Source: JAOTVV01 sp039591075 (GTDB lineage Bacteria; Gemmatimonadota; Gemmatimonadetes; Gemmatimonadales; GWC2-71-9). Taken from it: a DNA stretch of 64,000 bases. The notes under the pieces were generated by a model. That model did not search any database, was not told the origin of the DNA, and worked only from the letters and a program-made list of their open reading frames with translations. Positions 47,199 through 55,150 of this stretch are shown here, piece by piece (positions within the stretch are counted from its first letter, which is position 1; every line of letters starts with the position of its first letter). Position numbers and translations under genes: made by a program. The stretch covers positions 62,001-126,000 of the forward strand of contig JBDHEI010000007.1 of the NCBI GenBank assembly GCA_039591075.1, given 5' to 3'.

Positions 47199-48692
47199 TT
47201 ACTCCTCCTTACTGAAGAACGGCGCCCACTTCTCAGGTGGTGACGGCTTCGTGAGCAGGCTCACGACCACGAGCAGGGTGATCGAGACGATCACGCCGGG
47301 AATCACGATGTAGTCGCTGCTGGCGAAATCGAACTCCGACCCGCTCAGGGTGAGGGTGAACTTCCCCGCGAGTGCCGGAATCCGACCCACAATGCCGATG
47401 CCGATGATGGTTCCTAGCCCACCGGCAAGGCAGGCGACACCGCCCGACGGTGTCACGCGCTTCCAGAGGAACGCGGCGAGCAGGGCGGGCGTAAGGCTCG
47501 CCCCCACCAACGAGTACGCGTACAGTGCCATCGAGAGAATGGTCTGGAATTGGGTGAGGAGCACGAGCCCCAGGCCACCGAACAGCACGATGAACACGCG
47601 CTGGAGGTTGATCAGGCGCTTCTCGCTCGCGTCCGGATTGATGAACCGCTGGTAGATGTCGCGGCTCACGTTGGTCGAGGGGACCAGCAGGAAGGTGTTT
47701 CCGGTCGAGAGCACGATCGCCACGGCGGCGGCGAGGAGGAACGCCCCGCCGAGCACCGGGAGCCCGTGGCGGGCTGTATGCATGATGATGGTCTCCGACG
47801 CTGCGCGCCCCACGATCGACGTCTGCGCCGTCAGGTCCGGGAACGCGGCACGCCCGACGATGGCGACCAGGGCTAGCGTCGTCTCGATGAGCACGACGCC
47901 CACCACCATGCCGATGACCGCCCGCCGTGCGGCGTTGGCATCCTTGGCCGAGAAGAACTTCTGGTACATCCCGCTCTCGCCAAGAAGCAGGAGAAACGTC
48001 GGCATCGAGACGCCCAAGACCCAGAGCACGTTGTGACCCCCCATCGCCGTCAGGTGCTCCGCCGGCAGTCGCTCGGCCACCGCGCCGATACCACCAAGTT
48101 GGAACACCATGTAGGGGAGCGTGAAGACCACGGCGAGCGTGATGATGATGCCGTTGAAGAGGTCGACGGTCACGATGGACACCATACCGGCAAGTGCGGT
48201 GAACAGCACGATGGCGGCGGCGGTGATGAGCATCCCCTGGGTCGGCGAGATTGCGCCGTCGGTGACGATGGTGAGAATCCAGCCACCACCGCGGAACTGG
48301 TACGCCGCGATCGTTACGTACGCGAGGATGATGGCGATGGTCCCCAGGACACGCGCCGCGGCGTTGTACCGCTGCTCCAACAGGTCCGGGACGGTATACT
48401 GCGCGATGCGGCGGACGCGACCGGCAATGAAGTAGGCGACGATCAACCCGACCCAGGCGCCGAAGGAAAACCACAGCTCCGACAGGCCGGACCGGAAGGC
48501 AAGGCCTGCGCCGCCGAACAGAGACCCCGATCCAATCCAGGTGCAGACCAACGTGCCCACCAGCATGTACACGGGGACGGCGCGACCGGCCACCATGAAG
48601 TCGTCGTGGCTCTTGACGGTCCGCGAGCGCCAGAGGCTGACGCCAATGAGCGCCAACGGGTAGGCGAGGACGACGACGGCGAACAGGCTCAT
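47199..48692 (-). CDS. Sodium:solute symporter (SSS family)
   Basis: The 497-residue transporter has about 13 hydrophobic helices. The N-terminal SSS signature is DDFMVAGRAVPVYMLVGTL, with the following GSGSLFGGAGLAF. A conserved helix near LSTGNTFLLVPSTNVSRDIYQ is typical. Substrate cannot be assigned (amino acids, sugars or others). It follows oppF on the same strand with a 94-nt gap. Confidence 0.9.
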   Translation of the reverse strand: MSLFAVVVLAYPLALIGVSLWRSRTVKSHDDFMVAGRAVPVYMLVGTLVCTWIGSGSLFGGAGLAFRSGLSELWFSFGAWVGLIVAYFIAGRVRRIAQYTVPDLLEQRYNAAARVLGTIAIILAYVTIAAYQFRGGGWILTIVTDGAISPTQGMLITAAAIVLFTALAGMVSIVTVDLFNGIIITLAVVFTLPYMVFQLGGIGAVAERLPAEHLTAMGGHNVLWVLGVSMPTFLLLLGESGMYQKFFSAKDANAARRAVIGMVVGVVLIETTLALVAIVGRAAFPDLTAQTSIVGRAASETIIMHTARHGLPVLGGAFLLAAAVAIVLSTGNTFLLVPSTNVSRDIYQRFINPDASEKRLINLQRVFIVLFGGLGLVLLTQFQTILSMALYAYSLVGASLTPALLAAFLWKRVTPSGGVACLAGGLGTIIGIGIVGRIPALAGKFTLTLSGSEFDFASSDYIVIPGVIVSITLLVVVSLLTKPSPPEKWAPFFSKEE

Positions 48693-48786
48693 GGGGATCT
48701 CCTACCTTCGGGCATGGCGGCTGGTGATGACGAGAGCACGGCCGACGGGCGCGGTAAAATGGAGGGCCCACCGAGCGATGGCAACG

Positions 48787-49827
48787 TCAGGCCGGGGGCC
48801 GATGGGGTGCCGACGGGCCCGCGTGGTGGCAGGCGACCAGCCGGCCAACCCGGATCTCGCGCAGCGGTGGGACCTCGCGCCGACACCGCTCGTCCTTTGC
48901 TGGATGCGGGCACCGTGGGTAGAAAGGACACGCATCGGCCGGTCGTGATCCGGGTTGCGGCTCGACCTGAGCCGGGTCGGGGCCCGCGGACCTGCTCGCC
49001 GGCTCTCCCGCCATCGGACGCCGCCGGGCGCGCTGTGGGTCGGGGATTGGTATCGCGGCGAGGAGCGTTGTGGTGTACGGATGCGTCGGGGCCGCGAACA
49101 GCTGTGGGGTCTGGGCGATCTCGACCAGCTTGCCGAAGTACATGACCGCTACGCGATCGGCGAGATGGCGAACCACCGCCAGGTCGTGCGCGATAAAGAG
49201 GTACGTGAGCGATCGCCGCTCTCGCAGATCGGCGAGCAGATTCAGCACCTGTGCCTGCACCGATACGTCCAGCGCCGAAACCGGTTCGTCGAGGACGATG
49301 AACTGTGGCTCCACCGACAGCGCGCGAGCGATGCCCACGCGCTGCCGCTGACCGCCCGACAGCTCGTGCGGATACCGGTCGACGAGGACCGGATCTAGGC
49401 CCACCTCACCAAACAATGTGCGCACTCGCATGTCGAGGTCGCCGCGCCGTGCCAGGCGGTGGACGGTCATCGGTTCACGCACGGCCGATCCGATCGTCAT
49501 CCTGGGATTGAGCGATCCGGCCGAATCCTGGAACACGATCTGCATGCGACGGCGGAGCGCTCGGAGGGTCCGCCGATCTGCCGTCAGCACGTCGGTGCCG
49601 TCGAAGTGCACGGTCCCGCTGTTCGCGGTGAGCAGCCGCAGGATCAGCCGACCGAGGGTAGTCTTGCCGCTCCCGCTCTCGCCGACCAGTCCCAGTGACT
49701 CCCCCCGAGCGATCGCGAGGCTGACCTCGTCCACCGCCCGGACGGTCCGCGTCCGACCGAACAGACCTCCTCCGGCGCGGAACGTCTTCGAGAGCCGATC
49801 GACCGTGAGAAGGGACTCGCCGTTCAT
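48787..49827 (-). CDS. oppF: Oligopeptide ABC transporter ATP-binding protein OppF-like
   Basis: The 346-residue ATPase has Walker A GESGSGKT, signature LSGGQRQRVGIARAL and Walker B FIVLDEPVSALD. The C-terminal extension carries the cysteine cluster (CPFYPRCPHP) and the RDP region typical of OppD/OppF peptide importers. Its start overlaps oppD's stop by 4 nt. Confidence 0.9.
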   Translation of the reverse strand: MNGESLLTVDRLSKTFRAGGGLFGRTRTVRAVDEVSLAIARGESLGLVGESGSGKTTLGRLILRLLTANSGTVHFDGTDVLTADRRTLRALRRRMQIVFQDSAGSLNPRMTIGSAVREPMTVHRLARRGDLDMRVRTLFGEVGLDPVLVDRYPHELSGGQRQRVGIARALSVEPQFIVLDEPVSALDVSVQAQVLNLLADLRERRSLTYLFIAHDLAVVRHLADRVAVMYFGKLVEIAQTPQLFAAPTHPYTTTLLAAIPIPDPQRARRRPMAGEPASRSAGPDPAQVEPQPGSRPADACPFYPRCPHPAKDERCRREVPPLREIRVGRLVACHHAGPSAPHRPPA

Positions 49828-50804
49828 CGGACCCTCCGGTGCGGCTCATCCGAGAGCCAGCAGCGGACGTCGCCAGCCGTCGTCGGTGTGAGTTCCGGGT
49901 GGGACGTGCGGCATCGATCCCACGCGTGAACGCATCGAGGATGAAAGCGGCACCCGACCGGCCAGGCAGCGGCGTTTGGCACGGAGCCAGCGATGACCGA
50001 CAGCCGGGTCACCGGTCGATCCAGTTGAGGCACCGCTTTGAGCAGTGCTTCGGTGTACGGGTGCTTCGGGTGCTCGAAGATCGCGGCCGCTGAGGCCTGC
50101 TCGATGATTTGCCCGCCGTACATCACCGCAATGCGATCGGCGAGTCCCGCGACGACCCCGAGATCGTGGGAGATGAGCAGCATGGCCATCCCCAGGCGCC
50201 CCTGGAGTTCCGCCAGCAGCTCCAGGATCTGCGCCTGCACGGTGACATCCAGGGCCGTCGTGGGCTCGTCGGCGAGGAGGATCTTCGGCTCGCAGGAGAG
50301 CGCGATGGCGATCATCACCCGCTGTTGCATTCCTCCGCTCAGCTCGTGCGGATAGGCACCCAGCCGCTCGGCCGCCTCGGGAATTCCTACCAACTCGAGC
50401 AAGTCGGACGCGCGGGCCCGCGCGGCTGCGCGCGAGATGGTGCGGTGGGCGCGCAGCGTTTCCGTGATCTGGGTTTCGACCGTCAGAACCGGATTCAGGC
50501 TCGTCGCGGGCTCTTGAAACACCATGGCGATCTCCGCGCCGCGGATGCGACGCAGCTCGCGCGCCTTGAGCGCGAGGAGATTCACGCCACCAAATTCGAC
50601 TACGCTCTCGGGCTCGATGCGCCCCGGCTCGTCGATGAGCCCGAGCATGGAGAGCGCGGTCACCGTTTTGCCACACCCCGATTCCCCGACGATGGCCAGC
50701 GTCTCGCCCACGTCGAGGGTGAAGGTCACCCCATCGACCGCGCGGGTTGCGGGACTGCCGGCAAACGTGGTGCGGAGGTCGCGAACATCGAGGAGCGGTT
50801 TCAT
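49824..50804 (-). CDS. oppD: Oligopeptide ABC transporter ATP-binding protein OppD-like
   Basis: The 326-residue ATPase has Walker A GESGCGKT (residues ~38-45), signature LSGGMQQRVMIAIAL and Walker B ILLADEPTTALD. The C-terminal cysteines are in GCRFHPRCVHAWDRC. It pairs with OppF to drive peptide import. Overlaps oppC by 4 nt. Confidence 0.9.
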   Translation of the reverse strand: MKPLLDVRDLRTTFAGSPATRAVDGVTFTLDVGETLAIVGESGCGKTVTALSMLGLIDEPGRIEPESVVEFGGVNLLALKARELRRIRGAEIAMVFQEPATSLNPVLTVETQITETLRAHRTISRAAARARASDLLELVGIPEAAERLGAYPHELSGGMQQRVMIAIALSCEPKILLADEPTTALDVTVQAQILELLAELQGRLGMAMLLISHDLGVVAGLADRIAVMYGGQIIEQASAAAIFEHPKHPYTEALLKAVPQLDRPVTRLSVIAGSVPNAAAWPVGCRFHPRCVHAWDRCRTSHPELTPTTAGDVRCWLSDEPHRRVR

Positions 50805-51637
50805 CGGGAACGCGGGTCGAGGGCGCGCCGTACTCCGTCACCGAGCAGACTGAACGCCAGCACTGTGACGACGATCGCCAGTCCCGGGAAGAGCGCCACC
50901 CAGGGCGCGGTGCGCAGCACCTGCTGGCCATCGGCGATGATCTGCCCCCACGACGGTGTTGGAGGACGCACACCGACACCCAAGTAGGAGAGCCCCGCCT
51001 CGAGCAGGATCATCTGACCAATGCCGAGCGTCGCCATCACGATGATCGGGCCCGCGATGTTGGGCAGGAGGTGCCGCCCCACGATGCCGCGGAGGCCGAG
51101 ACCGACTGCGCGCGCCGCTGCGATGAACTGTCGGCTCTTCACGCTCAACACCTCGGCGCGAACGATGCGACTCGTGTCAAACCAACTGGTGAGCCCGAGA
51201 ATCAGGACGAGACCCACCACGCCGACATCCTCCCACAATGCCACCACGACGAGCACGAGGAACAGGCGGGGCATGGCCAGGGCGCCGTCGACGCCGCGCA
51301 TGAGCACCTGGTCCAGCAGCCCGCCGGCGAGACCGGCCGCGAGGCCCACCGCGGTTCCCAACACGATCGAGACCGCGACCGACAGCACGGCGATGCTGAG
51401 GGATATCCTCGCACCGTGCAGCACGCGGCTCAGGAGATCCCGGCTGTAGAAGTCGGTGCCGAATGGGTGGGCCAGCGATGGTGGCTGGTATTGCTTTCCG
51501 ACGAGGTCGAGCTGTGCGGTGGGATCGTGAGACGCCACGACCGATGCGAAGGTGGCGAGCACCGCGAAGAGCACCACGAGGGCGAGGCCGACGCGCGCGC
51601 GCCGATCCTGCCACACGAGCCGGAGGGTTCGGCTCAT
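50801..51637 (-). CDS. oppC: Oligopeptide ABC transporter permease OppC-like
   Basis: The 278-residue permease has about six helices. It carries a DPTAQ/HPFGTDFYSRDLLSRVLHG leader region and the permease EAA-type loop AARAVGLGLRGIVGRHLLPN. ATG at 51637 overlaps the oppB stop (ATGA). Confidence 0.92.
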   Translation of the reverse strand: MSRTLRLVWQDRRARVGLALVVLFAVLATFASVVASHDPTAQLDLVGKQYQPPSLAHPFGTDFYSRDLLSRVLHGARISLSIAVLSVAVSIVLGTAVGLAAGLAGGLLDQVLMRGVDGALAMPRLFLVLVVVALWEDVGVVGLVLILGLTSWFDTSRIVRAEVLSVKSRQFIAAARAVGLGLRGIVGRHLLPNIAGPIIVMATLGIGQMILLEAGLSYLGVGVRPPTPSWGQIIADGQQVLRTAPWVALFPGLAIVVTVLAFSLLGDGVRRALDPRSR

Positions 51638-52608
51638 GCCGTCTCCCGTGTGCGCGGATCGAGCACCCGGTACAGAATGTCTGCGATCAGGTTGCCGAGC
51701 ACGACCATGACCGCGGCGAGCACCGCCGCTCCCGTGACGACGAAATAGTCCCGTCCGTGGATTGCGTCGACGGTGAGCTTGCCCATCCCAGGCCACGCGA
51801 AGACGGTCTCGACCAGTACCGTCCCACCGAGCAGCAGAGGGAACGCGAGTCCGAAGAGCGTGATGACCGGGAGCAGCGCGTTCCGCAGCGCATGATGCAT
51901 CACCACCGTCCACTGCGCCAAGCCCTTGGCGCGGGCGGTCCGAATGAAATCCTGTCGGATGACGTCGAGCATGGCCGCCCGCTGGAACCGGGCCGTAGCG
52001 GCCGCTCCGATGGCACCGAGGGTGATGGCTGGCAACGTCAGGTGCCGAATGCGATCCCAGGCCTGCCCGAACAGGGAGAGCTGGTCGTAGATGACGGGAT
52101 CCGTTGCCCCGGCCACGGGAAGCCAGCGCAGCGTCTCGCCGAAGAGGAGCAGCAGCACGATCCCGAGCCAGAACACGGGGGTCGAATACACGGTCAGCGA
52201 GACCAAGGACAGGACGTCGTCGACCCGCGACCCGGCCCGGAGGCCCTGAACCACTCCGAGGCCGATGCCGAAGGCGAACGTGACCACCAGGGCCGCCACG
52301 GCGAGGAGCAGCGTGTTCGGGAGCCGGTCCCGGATTGCGTGCCACGCCGGGCGATGCTCACGGTAGGAGTAGCCGAAATCGCCCTGCGCCAGATTGCCAA
52401 GGTACCGCACGTACTGCTCGAGGATCGGGCGATCCAGACCGAAGGCACGCCGCTGCTGCTCGACGACGGTCCGCGGAACCAGCATGGAGCTACTGGTGCT
52501 GCCGAGTGGATCTCCGGGCGCGAGCTGTAGCAGGAGGAACGTGAGCGTTCCCACCAGGAAGACGATCGCCACCGCTTGGAGCAGGCGTGCCGCGACGAAC
52601 CGATGCAC
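51634..52608 (-). CDS. oppB: Oligopeptide ABC transporter permease OppB-like
   Basis: The 324-residue permease starts on GTG 52608, just after the oppA stop, with MHRFVAARLLQAVAIVFLVG. The conserved loop RTARAKGLAQWTVVMHHALR (EAA motif) and the GVVQGLRAG region are present. It forms the channel with OppC. Confidence 0.92.
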   Translation of the reverse strand: MHRFVAARLLQAVAIVFLVGTLTFLLLQLAPGDPLGSTSSSMLVPRTVVEQQRRAFGLDRPILEQYVRYLGNLAQGDFGYSYREHRPAWHAIRDRLPNTLLLAVAALVVTFAFGIGLGVVQGLRAGSRVDDVLSLVSLTVYSTPVFWLGIVLLLLFGETLRWLPVAGATDPVIYDQLSLFGQAWDRIRHLTLPAITLGAIGAAATARFQRAAMLDVIRQDFIRTARAKGLAQWTVVMHHALRNALLPVITLFGLAFPLLLGGTVLVETVFAWPGMGKLTVDAIHGRDYFVVTGAAVLAAVMVVLGNLIADILYRVLDPRTRETA

Positions 52609-52610
52609 GC

Positions 52611-54266
52611 TCAGTTGACGTAGCGGTCCCGCGGAAGACGGCGGTCGGTCGGCACGCGCCACAGCGAGAGGGTGGCCGTCAAGTTGTCTCCGCGGATCGA
52701 CACATTCTCGAACCGGCGGTGGACGCCGGCCTTCGGAACCGTGCAGCTGATCCAGATGGCGGGAGCGTCGGCATTGATCAGGGACACGGCATCGGTCCAA
52801 CGTCTGCGAGCGGTCTCGATGTCCCGGGCATCGAGCGCAGCGCGAACGGCGCGATCGACGTCGGGGTTGACGTACGAGCCAAAGTTGAAGCCGCCGAGGG
52901 CATCCCGTGTCCAGACTTCGCTGATGGAGGCGGGGCTCGGATCTCCGCCATAGGACCCGTAGAACACGTCGAACCTGCCTGCTTCCGCTCGCTGGAGAAA
53001 CGTGTTGAAGTCCAGCTCGGTGATCCGCATCTCCACCCCGAGACTCTTGAGTTGCTCCTGGATGATTTGTGCGAAGCGGCGACGCTGCGCGCTGGTCTCG
53101 GGCACAATGATCGAAAAGCTGAGCCGCCGACCGTTGCGATCCAGGACACCGTCTCCATCGGAGTCATGCCACCCCAATTGGGTGAGCTCGCGCCGGGCGC
53201 GTGCCGCGTCGTACAGGAGCCGCTCATACTCGGCGCCGTAGATCCACAATGCGGGGCTCACCGGCCCGTCCGCCACAATGCCGTCCGCGCCGTCGACCGC
53301 ACGCACGGCCGCCACGCGGTCCACGCCGACCGCGAGGGCCCGACGCAGCGCGCGGTCGGCGAACAGGGGGTGCGGCCGAGTCGGGTCGGCCGGGTCCCGG
53401 AAGTTGAAGAGGAGATAGCTATAGAAAGTGGACGGCTGGTAGGCGATGGCGCGGACCTCGTCCGAGGTCTCGGTTCGTTGCACGGCCTCGGGAGGCAGAT
53501 AGTTGAGAACGTCCACACTTCCCGAAAACAACTGCGTGATCGCGGCCGACATGTCGCCGCTGGTGGACCGCCAGATCACGCGTCGCAGCCCTGGGCGGGC
53601 GAGGAAGTATGCCGAATCCGCCACCAACTCCACTGATTCTCCGGCCCGCCATTGAACGAAGCGATAGGGTCCGGCCCCAATCGGGTTGCGGCCGAACGGA
53701 TGGGAGACCAGTTCCCCACGCGGTACCGCCTCCAGCAGGTGTCTCGGCAGGATCCACATGTGGTACACCGCGTCGAACAACTGCTCCAGATATGGTCGCG
53801 GGAATCGGAACGCAACCGTGTACGGATCGCGCACGTCCACGCCGGCGATTTGGAGCACCCGAGGTCGCGCGGGCGAACCCACCAGCGAGTCGCGATAGAC
53901 CTCGTAGGTGAAGGCGACGTCCTCGGCGGTGAGGGGCACGCCGTCATGCCAACGCGCATCAGGGTTCAACGAGAACACGAGCGTCAGGGAGTCCTCGCGA
54001 GTCCAGGAACTCGCGAGCCTCGGCTCGAAGCTCGTTGGGTCGACGGTGTTCAAGTCCGGGCCCAGGTCGGCCAGTCTCGTGAAGACGAGGTCGATGATCG
54101 ATCGCGCGATATCTCCCTGCGCGCTCGGGGGGAACAGCACGTCGGCCTCGGCAGGTGTCGCAATCACGGCCGTGCCACACCAATCGTCGGGGCAAGGCGC
54201 CGGTTGCTCGGCGACGCACGCGGTGGCCAGCACTCCTGCGATCAGGGCGGCACAGATCCGAGGCAT
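52611..54266 (-). CDS. oppA: Peptide ABC transporter substrate-binding lipoprotein (family 5)
   Basis: The 551-residue lipoprotein has a lipobox (LATAC) and the family 5 solute-binding fold. Typical features are FSLNPDARWHDGVPLTAEDV and the later ARRELTQLGWHDSDGDGVLD stretch. ATG at 54266 has GGAGG 7 nt upstream; earlier starts at 54290 and 54326 are possible. It brings peptides to OppB/OppC. Confidence 0.9.
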   Translation of the reverse strand: MPRICAALIAGVLATACVAEQPAPCPDDWCGTAVIATPAEADVLFPPSAQGDIARSIIDLVFTRLADLGPDLNTVDPTSFEPRLASSWTREDSLTLVFSLNPDARWHDGVPLTAEDVAFTYEVYRDSLVGSPARPRVLQIAGVDVRDPYTVAFRFPRPYLEQLFDAVYHMWILPRHLLEAVPRGELVSHPFGRNPIGAGPYRFVQWRAGESVELVADSAYFLARPGLRRVIWRSTSGDMSAAITQLFSGSVDVLNYLPPEAVQRTETSDEVRAIAYQPSTFYSYLLFNFRDPADPTRPHPLFADRALRRALAVGVDRVAAVRAVDGADGIVADGPVSPALWIYGAEYERLLYDAARARRELTQLGWHDSDGDGVLDRNGRRLSFSIIVPETSAQRRRFAQIIQEQLKSLGVEMRITELDFNTFLQRAEAGRFDVFYGSYGGDPSPASISEVWTRDALGGFNFGSYVNPDVDRAVRAALDARDIETARRRWTDAVSLINADAPAIWISCTVPKAGVHRRFENVSIRGDNLTATLSLWRVPTDRRLPRDRYVN

Positions 54267-54307
54267 CAGTGGCCTCCGTTGTCGGTCCATCGATTCGGGG
54301 GCCGGCG

Positions 54308-55150
54308 TCACCGACGCCACGTCCAAGCGGCGTCAGCGAAGCGGGCCAGGTCGTCCGTAGTCGGCACGATCGTGTCGGTGCTCCAGGTCCCGCCCCACGC
54401 GGCCCGCGCCTCCGCGACCATCGCGTTGGCGACTTCCTCGAAGTGCACGGCGCGCCCAAGCACCGCCTGGAGGGACGTCGCACCGGATGGACCCGCGGCT
54501 CGACGTGTCACCCGTGCCACGAGGTCCTGACCGTCTTCGAGCAGCAGCGATCCGTGCTGCAACAGCGCGCCGCGCTCTCGAACTTGTGCGCTACCCACGA
54601 GCTTCCGTCCACCCACCACGATCTCGCCGCCGACGGACACAGCGAAGCAAGGCCCCGCCGGAGGACCGAGGCGCGTGGTCGGTGGGGCGGCGAGGACCGC
54701 GGGTGCACCAATCCGGTTGAGGGCACCCGCGAGCATCTCGTGAATCGAAAGGTACGCATTCCCGAGAGACCCGAACACATGCTGAGGCGCGGCGACCGAA
54801 TAGGTCACCTCGTGCTCGTGCCACACGGCGCGGCCGCCGGTGGGGCGGCGAACGGCGTCGAGACCGAGACGAGCGATTTCGTCGCGGTCGTACCGCGCGC
54901 TCGCGGGCTCGTTGCGGCCAAACGAAAGACAGGGTGGATGCCAGCGATAGAGGCGCAGAGCGGCTGAACCCTCCTGGGCGAGGCGCAGGAGGGCCCAATC
55001 GATCGCCATGTTTTCGGGGCCGGATCGCCCACCGGGGTCGACCGTGAGCCGCCATGGTAACGTGGCTCGACTGTCAGGGAGATCGACCGATCGCGCAAGG
55101 GCGGGTCCGCCGCCTCGCGCTCGGGGTCCGGCCGTCCCGCGACTCGTCAC
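54308..55150 (-). CDS. Lipoate-protein ligase A-like protein
   Basis: The 280-residue protein of the BPL/LplA/LipB family has RPTGGRAVWHEHEVTYSVA and the catalytic-lysine region VVGGRKLVGSAQVRERGALLQ split by a few residues, followed by HGSLLL. LplA-type members attach lipoate or octanoate to lipoyl domains such as GcvH. GTG start at 55150 overlaps the gcvP stop (GTGA). With gcvP/gcvH upstream, its target may be GcvH. It lacks the C-terminal accessory domain of E. coli LplA. Confidence 0.8.
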   Translation of the reverse strand: MTSRGTAGPRARGGGPALARSVDLPDSRATLPWRLTVDPGGRSGPENMAIDWALLRLAQEGSAALRLYRWHPPCLSFGRNEPASARYDRDEIARLGLDAVRRPTGGRAVWHEHEVTYSVAAPQHVFGSLGNAYLSIHEMLAGALNRIGAPAVLAAPPTTRLGPPAGPCFAVSVGGEIVVGGRKLVGSAQVRERGALLQHGSLLLEDGQDLVARVTRRAAGPSGATSLQAVLGRAVHFEEVANAMVAEARAAWGGTWSTDTIVPTTDDLARFADAAWTWRR